Positions 10,035 through 18,330 are shown, counted from the first letter of the stretch. The stretch is 64,000 bases of DNA from Natronoglycomyces albus (GCF_016925535.1 NZ_CP070496.1:2666001-2730000); one strand, 5' to 3'. The notes: generated from the sequence alone by a model not told the origin. Program-made: numbers and translations.

Positions 10035-10931
10035 TCACACCCCAGCGATAGTGGTCAGTTTGTCCGGGTTGGAGACCACAAATGCCCCACTGATACGTCC
10101 ATCATGAACAGCGAAGCTGATCGCCTGGGTGAAATCGGCCAGGCGCATGATCGCTCCGGGCGCGCCATTGAGCTCGACGAACGTCGTCGTCATCCCATCG
10201 CGTAGTCCATAGACTCCAGCGAAAAAGCGGCTAGTTTTGTCGGCACCGACGATGGGATTGCGGGCGGCCTTCGTAGCTCCACCGCTATCAGTCCAGGCCA
10301 CGACTTCCTCGTGCAGAAGCGCGCGTAGCGCCGGAACATCGCCTTGGCACGCGGCGGCCAGGAAGCTCGCCAGTAGCGCAGCGTGTTCGGCTCGACTGGG
10401 CGAGAAGTGTCGCTGATCCTCGTCCAGACGTGCCGAGGCCCGTCGAAAGAGCTGCCGGCAGTGTCCTTCGGAGCGCTGGACCGTTTCGGCTATCTGGACG
10501 TAGGGAAGCTCAAAGGCTTGCCGCAGTACGTATACGGCCCGCTCCACTGGGTCGAGACGCTCCATAATGTGCAGCGTTGCGATTGCCACCGAGTCGCGTC
10601 GCTCGGCCGTCTCAGCCGGGTCTAGTAGCTGCGCTGGCGTTGAGGTGAGCACAGGCTCGGGCAGCCACTGACCCACGTAGGTCTCGTGGCTACCCCGGGC
10701 CCGAAGCCGGTCGATGGCGGCACGGGTGACAATGCGCGACAGGTAACGTCGCGGCTGCCGAATCTCTTCGTGGCTGACGCTACGCCACTTCAGGTAGGCG
10801 TCTTGCAACACGTCCTCAGCATCGGCGACGCTGCCCAGCAGCCGGTAGGCCAGACCAAACAGCATGGGGCGATGTTCTCCGAGCGGATCCATGCCCAGGA
10901 CGTTACCGGCTCGGTCCCCTATGCGCGCCAT
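10035..10931 (-). CDS. sigJ: ECF41-type sigma factor (SigJ-like) with SnoaL-like C-terminal domain
   Basis: 298 residues. Region 2 (LFGLAYRLLGSVADAEDVLQ) and region 4 (ERAVYVLRQAFELPYVQIAE) form the sigma core; residues ~185-298 add the NTF2/SnoaL-like extension typical of group ECF41, with WTDSGGATKAARNP and the terminal NPDKL motif. In ECF41 this extension replaces a separate anti-sigma factor and both stimulates and restrains the sigma core. AAGGGGAG precedes the ATG. The gene follows a carboxymuconolactone-decarboxylase-like gene by 19 bases, the classic ECF41 partner. The DGGG motif is SGGA here, a modest deviation. Confidence 0.92.
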   Translation of the reverse strand: MARIGDRAGNVLGMDPLGEHRPMLFGLAYRLLGSVADAEDVLQDAYLKWRSVSHEEIRQPRRYLSRIVTRAAIDRLRARGSHETYVGQWLPEPVLTSTPAQLLDPAETAERRDSVAIATLHIMERLDPVERAVYVLRQAFELPYVQIAETVQRSEGHCRQLFRRASARLDEDQRHFSPSRAEHAALLASFLAAACQGDVPALRALLHEEVVAWTDSGGATKAARNPIVGADKTSRFFAGVYGLRDGMTTTFVELNGAPGAIMRLADFTQAISFAVHDGRISGAFVVSNPDKLTTIAGV

Positions 10932-10950
10932 CGAACTCAGCTCCCCTTTC

Positions 10951-11394
10951 TCACACCGTCTGGGGCGGGGCCTTCCGGGTGGGTACGGCGATTCGGTTCC
11001 ACACGTTAATGGTGCAGATGGCCAGGAGCAGGTCGGCCAGCTCCTTTTCGGAGAACGCCGCAGTGGCTTGTGACCAAACCTGGTCGGTCACGCCTTCTCG
11101 GCCGAGGGTGGTGACTTCGTCGGTCAGGGCCAATGCCGCCCGCTCCCGCTGCGAAAAGAACGGGGATTCACGCCAGGCCGCGACAGTGAACAACCGGCGC
11201 GAGTCTTCCCCGGCCGCTAGTGCGTCACGGCTGTGCATGTCCACGCAGTATGCGCATTCGTTAATGATCGAGGCGCGGAGCTTCACTAGTTCCAGTAGCG
11301 AGTGCTCCACGGCCTCACGGACATACATCTCCAGGTTGAGTACAGCCTTGTAGCCGTCGGGAGCGGCCTGCGAGATGTCCATACGTTCGCTCAT
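10951..11394 (-). CDS. Carboxymuconolactone decarboxylase/AhpD-like protein
   Basis: 147 residues. The motif ECAYCVDMHSRDA contains the CxxC-like pair and the following histidine of the AhpD fold, which in AhpD-like proteins gives peroxidase or thiol-redox activity. The protein starts MDISQAAPDGYKAVLNLEMYV, a common opening of this subfamily. It is the first gene of a two-gene unit with the ECF41 sigma factor and is probably its main target, because an ECF41-type promoter lies just upstream. AAGGA is correctly spaced before the ATG. The physiological substrate is unknown; oxidative stress is the usual guess. Confidence 0.9.
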   Translation of the reverse strand: MSERMDISQAAPDGYKAVLNLEMYVREAVEHSLLELVKLRASIINECAYCVDMHSRDALAAGEDSRRLFTVAAWRESPFFSQRERAALALTDEVTTLGREGVTDQVWSQATAAFSEKELADLLLAICTINVWNRIAVPTRKAPPQTV

Positions 11395-11436
11395 CGTGTT
11401 TCGTCCTTACGGTTTGTCGTGGTGTTTCATTCCTAC

Positions 11437-11464
11437 GACGGAGTGAACGACCGCAAACGTGACA
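11437..11464 (-). promoter_or_regulatory. ECF41-type promoter
   Basis: On the minus strand TGTCACG (11458-11464) and CGTC (11437-11440) are separated by 17 bases, very close to the published ECF41 promoter motif TGTCACA-N16-CGTC. It drives the decarboxylase-like gene and then the sigma gene, implying autoregulation. The 5' leader would be about 35 bases. Confidence 0.75.
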
Positions 11465-11526
11465 GCATCGGCTGTGAAAGGCGACACAATGGGGAGCTTG
11501 GTGCTCGCCCGGCCCTGAAGCCTGCC

Positions 11527-12378
11527 TTAGCTGGGGCAGGTATCGCGGTATTCGACGATGCCCTCACCAGGCTGCGGCGGCGGACACAGCCGGTTCGCAT
11601 AAGTGGAGTCCTCGTCCAAGAACAGCGTGAACCAGGCCACGACCTGTTCGGTGACGATCCGCGAGGGAGAGTTAGCCACAAAGTGATCGCCGTACAGGTT
11701 GAGATAGGCCTTCTGCTGGGAGTTATCGATGGCTTCGTAGAGCGGTTCGGCGTGCTCTTCGTTTGTCGTAACCTGGTCGTACTCACCGCCGATGATCAAG
11801 GTGGCGGCGGTCAGCGCCGACCAGTCACGATCGGCGCCGTAGTAGGGAGTGAGGGCGACGACCGCGTCGATGTCGCCCTCGGCGGCGGCTACGAGGGCAC
11901 CACCTCCGCCCATCGAATGCCCCAATACTCCCCGGCTGTGCGGGTCGGCGATGGCTGAGGCCGCGCTGTCCTCGATGACGTATTCCAGCGCCTCGAGTAT
12001 CTGCGCACCACGTGCGTCTGGCTGATCGTTCGTCGCCAGCGTGTCCATTGTGAGAAGAATGAACCCGTGCGAGGCCAGCAAGTCCCCGTACCACGAGACC
12101 ATGTTCTCTCGCGCGCCAAGTCCAGGAGCGGCAACGATCACCGCATAGGTTTCGCTGTTGTCATCCGGGTAGTACAAAGTTCCTCCGCCGAAGCGACCCG
12201 CGACGTTCTCTGCCTCCACCGGGTCGGTCATCACCTCGTAGGGGCCTTCTTCGACCTGAGAGTCAAGTTCAAGCGGTTGCTCGTTCCGGTCCTGGCTGCC
12301 GCATCCGGCCGCCACCAGCGGGACTGTCGCCACTGCCGTGAGCCACGTGCGGGAGGTTCGGGTCAAAGTTCGTACCAT
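11527..12378 (-). CDS. Lipoprotein polyester hydrolase / type II cutinase-like (PETase family)
   Basis: 283 residues from the ATG at 12378, which has GAGGGAG upstream. An N-terminal signal ends in VAAGC, so C26 is probably lipidated and the enzyme anchored to the outer face of the membrane. The fold matches actinobacterial cutinases such as Thermobifida Cut2: GHSMGGGG with nucleophile S155, acid D201 in GGEYDQ, base H232 in GDHF, and the diagnostic C-terminal cysteine pair C265/C281 (LCPPP...DTCPS). Compared with Cut2 as I recall it, the TPWH motif reads TPYY and the loop before the histidine is one residue shorter. Likely acts on ester polymers or lipids; substrate is inferred. Confidence 0.85.
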   Translation of the reverse strand: MVRTLTRTSRTWLTAVATVPLVAAGCGSQDRNEQPLELDSQVEEGPYEVMTDPVEAENVAGRFGGGTLYYPDDNSETYAVIVAAPGLGARENMVSWYGDLLASHGFILLTMDTLATNDQPDARGAQILEALEYVIEDSAASAIADPHSRGVLGHSMGGGGALVAAAEGDIDAVVALTPYYGADRDWSALTAATLIIGGEYDQVTTNEEHAEPLYEAIDNSQQKAYLNLYGDHFVANSPSRIVTEQVVAWFTLFLDEDSTYANRLCPPPQPGEGIVEYRDTCPS

Positions 12379-13058
12379 GCGATGCGCTCCCTCGTTTCGT
12401 TGTGGCATTCGACCCTATCAATCCGATGGCTGTGCGGTGTTCGCCCAAAATGAGGCCACCGACCGCTTTCACAACTGGCGTTAGAGCAACAGGTAGTACC
12501 AGAGTGTGATCAATCGTTTGGCAATATAACCGAACTCATTCGCAATTGGACTCTAGGGGTGGATACATCCCGATTCTCCGGCGAGTTAGTCACCACGCAA
12601 AAGGTACTATTAACTCTTATCCAAATCAGTTGTCACGCATACGTATCCACGAATCGCCGCTCTTCAAAGGCGTGCTAGCGTAATGGTGGCATTGCCCAAT
12701 GCCACCAACCCCCCGCAATCAGCGACCAGACTTTCTGTCCATTGAGTATCGCCTTACCAAGTAACTAGGCTTATGCAAAAGTGCACATTCAAGGCCGCAG
12801 GAGGCGAAGTTTACGCAGGTAAACGAGTCGACAAGAACGCCGAAAGCGCCTTTTGCATAAGCCTCATCGGATCACTGAGGTGGCCGCCATGCTCAGTTAG
12901 TCCACTTCCGGCCGCGCATCCCAGACTCGATTCCTCTGGCCAGCCAAGCAACCCCTGTTGTATGGATCGAGTACCTCGGGCCCGCGAATGCGGTATCTAC
13001 CCGCCCCGGTTCGACCAGTGAGGCCGCTATTGCACACCCTGAATTGGAGATACATCCA
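12379..13058. other. Low-GC intergenic region carrying a MITE-like repeat
   Basis: 680 bases, visibly richer in A/T than the flanks around 12480-12760, with no convincing gene. It contains the 98-bp inverted-repeat element at 12767-12864 described separately, then the ribosome site of the small membrane protein starting at 13059. Confidence 0.5.
12767..12864 (+). repeat. MITE-like palindromic element, copy 1
   Basis: 98-bp element bounded by perfect 14-base inverted repeats AGGCTTATGCAAAA (12767-12780) and TTTTGCATAAGCCT (12851-12864). Inside, GTTTAC-GCAG-GTAAAC forms a second small hairpin. A related 97-bp copy in the opposite orientation is at 56295-56391. Blocks such as CAAGGCCGC, TTACGCAG and CGCCGAAAG are shared in order. 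It has no coding capacity of its own. Termini of the TGCAAAA type resemble ends of insertion sequences, so a non-autonomous mobile element is the likely origin. Confidence 0.75.
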
Positions 13059-13472
13059 GTGCTCATTGTCAAACACCGTCAACCAGCCGTCACTTGGATT
13101 CTCGGAATCGTCACCCTCGGCATATACAACCTCATATGGATGGCGAAAATCTGTGACGAGGTACAGAATGTTAATCCGCAAGGGCGTAAGAATGTTGGCG
13201 GCGCAAATGCCGTCCTTTCATGCCTCTTCGGATTTATCACCCTCATGATTTGGCCGATCATCAATTGGTTCAAATTCTGCGAATCGATGAAACAACAACA
13301 GCAAGCCGTCGGCATTGCCCCCTCGTTCAGCACGGGAGTAGCCACGCTACTGGTTTTTGTCTTCGGCACTCACGTCATCTACGTCCAGTCGCAGCAAAAC
13401 CTAGTAGTGACCACCGCTGAAGCCAATGCGGCCGCGGCAACGCATCACCCTCAGCAGCCCCTGGCTGCCTGA
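13059..13472 (+). CDS. Small DUF4234-like membrane protein
   Basis: About 137 residues from the GTG at 13059, eight bases after GGAGA. The opening KHRQPAVTWILGIVTLGIYNLIWMAKICDEVQ resembles DUF4234 proteins (short hydrophobic hairpin then a polar stretch with a conserved aromatic/basic pattern). Two more hydrophobic segments follow (about residues 45-65 and 85-105), then an Ala/His/Gln-rich tail. No function is known. A TTG at 13044 is a weaker alternative start. The gene is followed by a strong hairpin. Confidence 0.75.
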   Translation: MLIVKHRQPAVTWILGIVTLGIYNLIWMAKICDEVQNVNPQGRKNVGGANAVLSCLFGFITLMIWPIINWFKFCESMKQQQQAVGIAPSFSTGVATLLVFVFGTHVIYVQSQQNLVVTTAEANAAAATHHPQQPLAA

Positions 13473-13482
13473 GCGCGATCCT

Positions 13483-13537
13483 GACGACAAACGGGTAGGC
13501 ATCACCTGAGGACGGTGACGCCTACCCGTTTGTCGTC
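13483..13537 (+). terminator. Strong stem-loop terminator
   Basis: Perfect 18-bp arms (13483-13500 and 13520-13537, core CAAACGGGTAGGC) with a further five-pair helix TCACC/GGTGA inside the loop. No U-tract follows, as is common in actinobacteria. It sits directly after the DUF4234-like gene. Confidence 0.8.
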
Positions 13538-13646
13538 GGAGTTTCCCTGGTGAGGACCTCACTGCGCCCACAGCGACGCCGTTGCACACGCTGTCGATGT
13601 CCGCAATAGCATGGCCCCCGTAGCCATACTCGACTGAAGGATTGCC

Positions 13647-14438
13647 GTGTCCAACCCGCTCCACCACCAGAATCCGCACCCGATGGAACCTGGCCCCCAC
13701 GGCCCCAACCACCCAGCTCAGCCCTACGGGCCCCGTTCTTCCGGCCCAGAGTCCGCACCGAGTATGGGGCAACCAGGCCCTGTGCCCACGCAGATGCCGC
13801 CGTCGCCCCCCGTGCCGTATAGCCGGTCACCTATGCCCGGCCCGGCCTCGGCAATGGGTCCTGCGATCCCTGGCACCATGCCCGGCGTGGCCACAACCGT
13901 ATTGGTGTTCTTGCTATCGATCGTCGCCATCTCCGGGCTTGGAATCTACACAGTGTGGGCGATGTTTCAAGACTTCGTGCCCGCTGCCGTGGCCTATGGG
14001 CTCGAGGACGGAAGCGACCGCACCATGGAGTACTTCTTCTACTCCCTACCGATGCCAATAATCTTGTTCGGCCTGATCAGTGCCCTAGGCTTGGCCCGCC
14101 GGTGGTTCTGGATTCGCATCTTCACCCCAATCTGGATTGGGCTCCTCATCGTTCCGATCACCTTTGGCATCGGTTTTGGCTTCGTCCTCATTGATGAGGC
14201 CTACGAGTCCAACTTCCCCCCATTTATGCTATTCACACTGATCATGCTGGCCACCATGCCGCTACTGATGCTCCTGACGTTCGTCATGATGTTCGCTCCA
14301 GGAGTGCGCCGATGGGCCATCAGCAAAACGAAGCGGGCACAGCTGACAATGGCGCAACCGGCCATGCCAGGCCCGCCCAGTCAACCGGGCTTGACCTACC
14401 AACACCAACCCCCTGGCGGATACCCACCGCCGAAGTAA
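13647..14438 (+). CDS. Membrane protein with Pro-rich N-terminus
   Basis: 263 residues. The first ~70 are Pro/His/Gly-rich and likely disordered. Four hydrophobic segments follow (about 75-100, 130-150, 160-185, 195-225), and the protein ends with another Pro/Gln-rich tail (PGPPSQPGLTYQHQPPGGYPPPK). GTG start with GAAGGA five bases upstream. I do not recognise a family; disordered ends around a small membrane domain are common in actinobacterial accessory membrane proteins. Convergent with rtcB, separated by a bidirectional hairpin. Confidence 0.7.
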   Translation: MSNPLHHQNPHPMEPGPHGPNHPAQPYGPRSSGPESAPSMGQPGPVPTQMPPSPPVPYSRSPMPGPASAMGPAIPGTMPGVATTVLVFLLSIVAISGLGIYTVWAMFQDFVPAAVAYGLEDGSDRTMEYFFYSLPMPIILFGLISALGLARRWFWIRIFTPIWIGLLIVPITFGIGFGFVLIDEAYESNFPPFMLFTLIMLATMPLLMLLTFVMMFAPGVRRWAISKTKRAQLTMAQPAMPGPPSQPGLTYQHQPPGGYPPPK

Positions 14439-14483
14439 CCTCAGCTATCGGGCAATACCGGCCCTTTAACGAGGTCAAAAGAA

Positions 14484-14518
14484 TGGTGGCGCACAAACGC
14501 TTAGTTCATGCGCCACCA
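14484..14518. terminator. Bidirectional terminator between convergent genes
   Basis: Ten-base perfect arms TGGTGGCGCA (14484-14493) and TGCGCCACCA (14509-14518) with a 15-base loop, placed between the convergent membrane-protein gene and rtcB. Confidence 0.75.
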
Positions 14519-14536
14519 CACGTTCGGGCCTCGATA

Positions 14537-15736
14537 TCAGCCCTTGACACAGACGATCTGCTTGAGCTGGGCAACAATCTCCACCAGGTCGGTCTGGGCC
14601 GCCATCACTTCGTGGATGTCCTTATAGGCAGATGGGATCTCATCGATCACGCCACCGTCTTTGCGGCACTCCACACCAGCGGTCTGCGCCCGCAGGTCCT
14701 CGGCAGTGAACTCGTTGCGCGCCTTGGTGCGGCTCATTTTCCTACCGGCACCATGCGAGGCCGAATCATACGCATTGCCATTTCCCAGCCCACGCACGAT
14801 GAAGCTTGCCGCGCCCATGGAGCCGGGAATGATTCCCATGTCACCGCGTCCAGCGCGTATTGCGCCCTTCCGGGTGACGAGCAGCTCCTGGCCATCGTGA
14901 GTCTCCTCGGAGACATAGTTGTGGTGCGCCGAGATCTCAGGTTCGAAAGAGACCGTGGGGAACTGCCGGCGGATGACACCACGAAGCAGACCCATCATGA
15001 CCGCCCGGTTGCGCTTGGCGTATTCCTGCGCCCAGTACAGGTCTTGGCGGTATTGCCGCATCTGTGGGGTGTCGGCTACGAACACCGCCAGGTCCGGATC
15101 AGGCAGGTCCTGGTTGTGAGGCAGCTGCTTGGCCTTCTCGATGTGGTGCATCGCCAGCGCGTTACCGATATAGCGGGAACCGGAGTGCAGCATCAGCCAT
15201 ACGCGGTCTTGCCCGTCGAGGCACACTTCGATGAAGTGGTTACCGCCGCCGAGGGTTCCCATCTGCTTGTGCGCTTTGCCCTTCAGCGACGAGGAGGCTC
15301 CCTTGACGAGGTCGGAGAATCCGTTCCAGAACTCCCACCAGTGGCCGATGTCGAGCTTGATCGCATCGGGGTCGACGGCCCGCTTGTGGGCTCCACGCCC
15401 GACCGGAATGTCTCGCTCAATGTTGGCACGCAGTTTGCGCAGGTTATCGGGCAGGTCAGCGGCTGTCAGCGAGGTGAGCTGGGCAGTCATTCCGCAGCCG
15501 ATGTCGACGCCGACAGCTGCGGGCGACACCGCTCCTTGCATCGCGATCACCGATCCGACAGTCGCGCCCTTGCCGTAGTGGACGTCGGGCATGACCGCCA
15601 CTCCATGTACCCAAGGCAGGGCGGCGATGTTGTGCAGTTGTTGACGCGCGGAGTCTTCGACTGCGTCTGGGTCTCCCCATAGGCGAATGGGAGCCGTGGC
15701 GCGATGGCCTTGCTTGACGAGTTCGGTAAAAGTCAT
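14537..15736 (-). CDS. rtcB: RNA-splicing ligase RtcB
   Basis: 399 residues, a compact full-length RtcB. It joins 2',3'-cyclic phosphate RNA ends to 5'-OH ends using GTP and Mn2+. Seen: MPDVHYGKGATVGSV, the metal cysteine in GVDIGCGM, LGGGNHFIE, HSGSR, and the guanylylated histidine in SHGAGRKMSR, all in family order. AAGGAGCTG is correctly spaced before the ATG. No archease, RtcA, RtcR or Ro60/TROVE gene is next to it, so this is a stand-alone ligase; RNA repair rather than tRNA splicing is the likely role. Confidence 0.96.
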   Translation of the reverse strand: MTFTELVKQGHRATAPIRLWGDPDAVEDSARQQLHNIAALPWVHGVAVMPDVHYGKGATVGSVIAMQGAVSPAAVGVDIGCGMTAQLTSLTAADLPDNLRKLRANIERDIPVGRGAHKRAVDPDAIKLDIGHWWEFWNGFSDLVKGASSSLKGKAHKQMGTLGGGNHFIEVCLDGQDRVWLMLHSGSRYIGNALAMHHIEKAKQLPHNQDLPDPDLAVFVADTPQMRQYRQDLYWAQEYAKRNRAVMMGLLRGVIRRQFPTVSFEPEISAHHNYVSEETHDGQELLVTRKGAIRAGRGDMGIIPGSMGAASFIVRGLGNGNAYDSASHGAGRKMSRTKARNEFTAEDLRAQTAGVECRKDGGVIDEIPSAYKDIHEVMAAQTDLVEIVAQLKQIVCVKG

Positions 15737-16130
15737 GACACAGCTCCTTTCTGTAGAAACTAACGCTCAGTCCATTGCGGACTCTCATCGCGGGCGCACA
15801 GATGCCTAGGAATCCCGTGGTGTGGGGTCTCGGACACACTGGCGGAACGTTGTACGTGCCGTGTCGGTGGTTGAGTCTGGCGTATGGCGCGTCTAGGCGC
15901 AACGTATTTGTTTGAGCGCAAGCGAGGCCACGCCACCGGCGCGGCCACATTCTGTGGACGATTGCCGCCCATTCCGCCCCAGGAACGAAGGCGCAGCGTT
16001 TTAACTTTGAGACCACACTGATTCGGGGACGGCATTCAGTGAATTCTTTCCCAGCTCAGAAGGCTCTCAAGCGACTCATGTCCGGTTTAGCCTCATAGCA
16101 GTTTCGTGCGTTCGACCAATCACACCCCGA
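15737..16130. other. Intergenic region upstream of rtcB
   Basis: About 390 bases with no recognisable gene or tRNA. It holds the rtcB promoter and Shine-Dalgarno. I checked for tRNA T-loop signatures and found none. Confidence 0.4.
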
Positions 16131-16376
16131 TGACGCAGAACCACGTGCCATGGGGCGATTGATGTGACCAGCCCCGATATGAACAACTACGAGGTCACTG
16201 ACATCCATGTCGCCAGTGACTACAATTGGCCGGTCAGTCGGGCCAATGATTGGGGCCTCTTGAAGCTAGCCGGGCCGGTCGTCGGCGGCGAGACGGTCAC
16301 GGTGGAGAGAGTTGGCGGTGACCCGGCCACGTCTTCGTTCTCTCGCGGAGAGGAAACCGGCCACAACGGAGTATGA
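16131..16376 (+). pseudogene. Remnant of a trypsin-like (S1) protease
   Basis: The reading frame after the stop at 16131 encodes YEVTDIHVASDYN followed by RANDWGLLKLAGPV. This matches the segment around the catalytic aspartate of chymotrypsin-fold proteases (consensus V.HPdYn....NDiALLkL). The catalytic His region upstream and the Ser region downstream are absent: the frame ends at 16376 and no continuation is seen in other frames. A GTG at 16164 could open a 70-codon frame, but it would make no working protease. Best read as a decayed gene fragment. Confidence 0.6.
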
Positions 16377-16422
16377 CTGCTGCGGCCGGTTTCCTAAGTG
16401 TGCGGGTATTCGGGTGACAAGG

Positions 16423-16674
16423 TCACGAACTGGTCTTGCCATAGCGGCGACGGAACTTCGCCACTCGGCCCTCATCGTCGATGACTCGCTGTTGGCCGGT
16501 CCAGTACGGGTGTGAGGCGGCCGAAATCTGCACGTCGATAACCGGGTAGGTTTGGCCGTCTTCCCATTCCATCGTCTCGGTGGACGTCATGGTCGAACGG
16601 GTGAGCACGGCCCAGTCCGCGCCTTTGTCCCGGAAGATGATTGGTGCGTAGTCAGGATGGATTCCCGGTTTCAT
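16423..16674 (-). CDS. rpmE2: 50S ribosomal protein bL31 type B (zinc-free)
   Basis: 83 residues starting [18 protein letters not shown], the standard L31B opening, with SHPYWTG and KFRRRYGK further on. It lacks the CxxC zinc ligands of the housekeeping L31, so it can replace that protein when zinc is scarce and free zinc from ribosomes. AAGGAG lies just before the ATG at 16674. It follows the COG0523 gene by 62 bases and presumably shares its Zur-controlled transcript. Confidence 0.96.
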   Translation of the reverse strand: MKPGIHPDYAPIIFRDKGADWAVLTRSTMTSTETMEWEDGQTYPVIDVQISAASHPYWTGQQRVIDDEGRVAKFRRRYGKTSS

Positions 16675-16736
16675 GATTCTCCTTAATGGCGTGTCGATAG
16701 CTGAGGCCGACGCGGTGTTGCGCGAACGTGGCGAGC

Positions 16737-17996
16737 TCAGGCGACGTCTTCGTCGGTCAATGGGAAGCAGCCCGCGAAGGGGTCCTCGTAGGACTCCCAG
16801 GCCTTGGCCCCGGCCGCGATTTCCTCGTCGGTTAGCAAGCTGTACGAGAGCAAGCGGTGAATGTGCTCCACGTCCATGCCCACTCCTATGAAGGCCAGAT
16901 GGTTTTCCCGGTCTCCCCATTCGGGGGTCCAGTTCAGGGAGGCCGCGACATGGCGTTGGGGGCTGATGTCGTCCCAGTCGGCGTCTTCGGCGGCTGCCAT
17001 CCACTTGCCCAGCGACCCCATGGAGACGCCGCCACCGGCGGACTCCCAGGCCACGGCGGTCGAGTGTTGCGAGGCAATCCACAGGTGTCCGCGTCCGCGC
17101 AGGCTGATCGAGGCAATGCCGTCCAGTGATTCGTGGAGGCGTTGGGGATGAAACGGGCGGCGGGTGCGAAAGACGGTGGCCGTGACGCCGCAGTCGGCCA
17201 CCGGTTCGTTGACGCCAACGCCGAAGCCTTCCAGACCCCGGCCAATGAGGTCGGGAGTTGTCTCGGCGTAGCGCTCGCTGCGCAGTAGTTCGGAGGCGAG
17301 GGCAGCGGGGGTGAGTCCGTAGGTGTGCAGATGCGCCGCCCACGGGTTCAGCCGCTGTAGCAGCACGCTTACGCGCGCGTCGTCAAAGGTGATGTCGGTG
17401 CCAGCCGTCCACAACACCACGGTGTCGGCGTATTCAATTTGACGGCAGGCCACGTCGGCCAGCGCTCGGTGGTCGTTGTCGGCCGCATTGATTCCTCGGT
17501 CGGCCAAGTCATCGGGGCTCTCTAGTGACAGGGCGATTGAGGCCGAGTCGCACACGGTCACCACCGAGTCTAGGCGTACCGAGTCGGTGACGGGCTTGCC
17601 GTCGACGAGGCACCAGGTGCACACGGCCGCCACTGCCTCGGGTTCGACGGCGGCGGGGAGGGCGACGACGAGGTCGCGGCGCGGGTGAGTCTTGGCCAGA
17701 CGCACCAGGGTTGGGAGGAGGTCTTCGCGCAACGTGCACGACAGGCACGGGTGGTCCGGGGCGAACTTTTCATCCTCCAGTACTCCATTGCCGTCGCGGA
17801 CGGTCCGTATGACAGTCCCGTTGACGAGCAGCTCGGTGAGTTCGTGCTCCACCACTAGCAGGGTCGGGTCGGCCTGCAACAGGTTGTCGGCGACGTCTCG
17901 GGTGGCCACGGGGTTGAGGCCGGCCAACAGTGTGACCGCGGGCCGCAGATCGTCGCGTCGAGTCGTTCCGGCCCCGGGGGCACTGAGGTAGGTCAT
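16737..17996 (-). CDS. COG0523/CobW-like protein, Mrf-like (zinc-starvation ribosome factor)
   Basis: 419 residues from the ATG at 17996, preceded by AGGAGGG. It aligns with CobW/COG0523 proteins: the metal motif is [11 protein letters not shown] and the C-terminal CobW_C domain has the GRGHLWIAS strand. The Walker A loop expected near the N-terminus reads [12 protein letters not shown] and lacks the GxxGxGKT lysine, so GTP hydrolysis is doubtful. That, and the neighbouring zinc-free ribosomal proteins under a Zur box, fit mycobacterial Mrf, which recruits the hibernation factor Mpy to zinc-free ribosomes. Function is by analogy. Confidence 0.8.
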   Translation of the reverse strand: MTYLSAPGAGTTRRDDLRPAVTLLAGLNPVATRDVADNLLQADPTLLVVEHELTELLVNGTVIRTVRDGNGVLEDEKFAPDHPCLSCTLREDLLPTLVRLAKTHPRRDLVVALPAAVEPEAVAAVCTWCLVDGKPVTDSVRLDSVVTVCDSASIALSLESPDDLADRGINAADNDHRALADVACRQIEYADTVVLWTAGTDITFDDARVSVLLQRLNPWAAHLHTYGLTPAALASELLRSERYAETTPDLIGRGLEGFGVGVNEPVADCGVTATVFRTRRPFHPQRLHESLDGIASISLRGRGHLWIASQHSTAVAWESAGGGVSMGSLGKWMAAAEDADWDDISPQRHVAASLNWTPEWGDRENHLAFIGVGMDVEHIHRLLSYSLLTDEEIAAGAKAWESYEDPFAGCFPLTDEDVA

Positions 17997-18044
17997 TCTC
18001 ACCCTCCTGATTTCTTGGACACGTCGTTCTTGACCGCGCTGCTA

Positions 18045-18064
18045 TTGAAAACGATTATCATTAT
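18045..18064. promoter_or_regulatory. Zur box in divergent zinc-starvation promoter
   Basis: TTGAAAACGATTATCATTAT is an imperfect palindrome of the Fur/Zur type. Read on the other strand its core TGATAATCGTTTTCA matches 12 of 15 positions with the box upstream of znuA (27809-27823). It overlaps a -10 like TATACT (18064-18069) for the rightward ribosomal operon, so bound Zur would block it, and it lies upstream of the leftward COG0523 gene. Confidence 0.8.
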
Positions 18065-18090
18065 ATACTCTGCGGCGAAGGAGGTACAGC

Positions 18091-18330
18091 ATGGCCAAAA
18101 AGTGTGACGTCACTGGCATCGGACCCAGTTACGGCAACAACGTCTCCCACTCACAGCGCAAAACGCGCCGCCGCTGGGAGCCCAACCTGCAACGGCGACG
18201 GTACTGGCTACCCAGCGAACAGCGTTGGATTCGCCTTCGGGTCTCGACCACCGCCATCAAAATCATCGACAAGCGCGGTATCGAGGCCGTCGTCGCCGAC
18301 ATGAGGAAGAGGAAGGGCGCTCATGGCTAA
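18091..18330 (+). CDS. rpmB2: 50S ribosomal protein bL28, zinc-free paralogue
   Basis: 79 residues. MAKKCDVTG opens like L28, but the CxxC pair of the zinc form is reduced to a single cysteine, marking the C-minus paralogue used in zinc deficiency. GAAGGAGG precedes the ATG. First gene of a tight rightward operon; its end overlaps rpmG2 by 8 bases. Confidence 0.95.
   Translation: MAKKCDVTGIGPSYGNNVSHSQRKTRRRWEPNLQRRRYWLPSEQRWIRLRVSTTAIKIIDKRGIEAVVADMRKRKGAHG

Noticed and set aside
14537-15736. Archease/Ro60-type RNA repair operon around rtcB
   Set aside because: No neighbouring archease, RtcA, RtcR or TROVE gene, and no Y-RNA-like structure seen.
15737-16163. tRNA gene candidate
   Set aside because: No T-loop GTTCRAnYC with matching acceptor stem.
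16674-17343. Upstream extension of the rpmE2 frame to 306 codons
   Set aside because: The L31B protein starts at 16674 with its own ribosome site; the extension is antisense-like Arg/Pro-rich and lies out of frame within the COG0523 gene.
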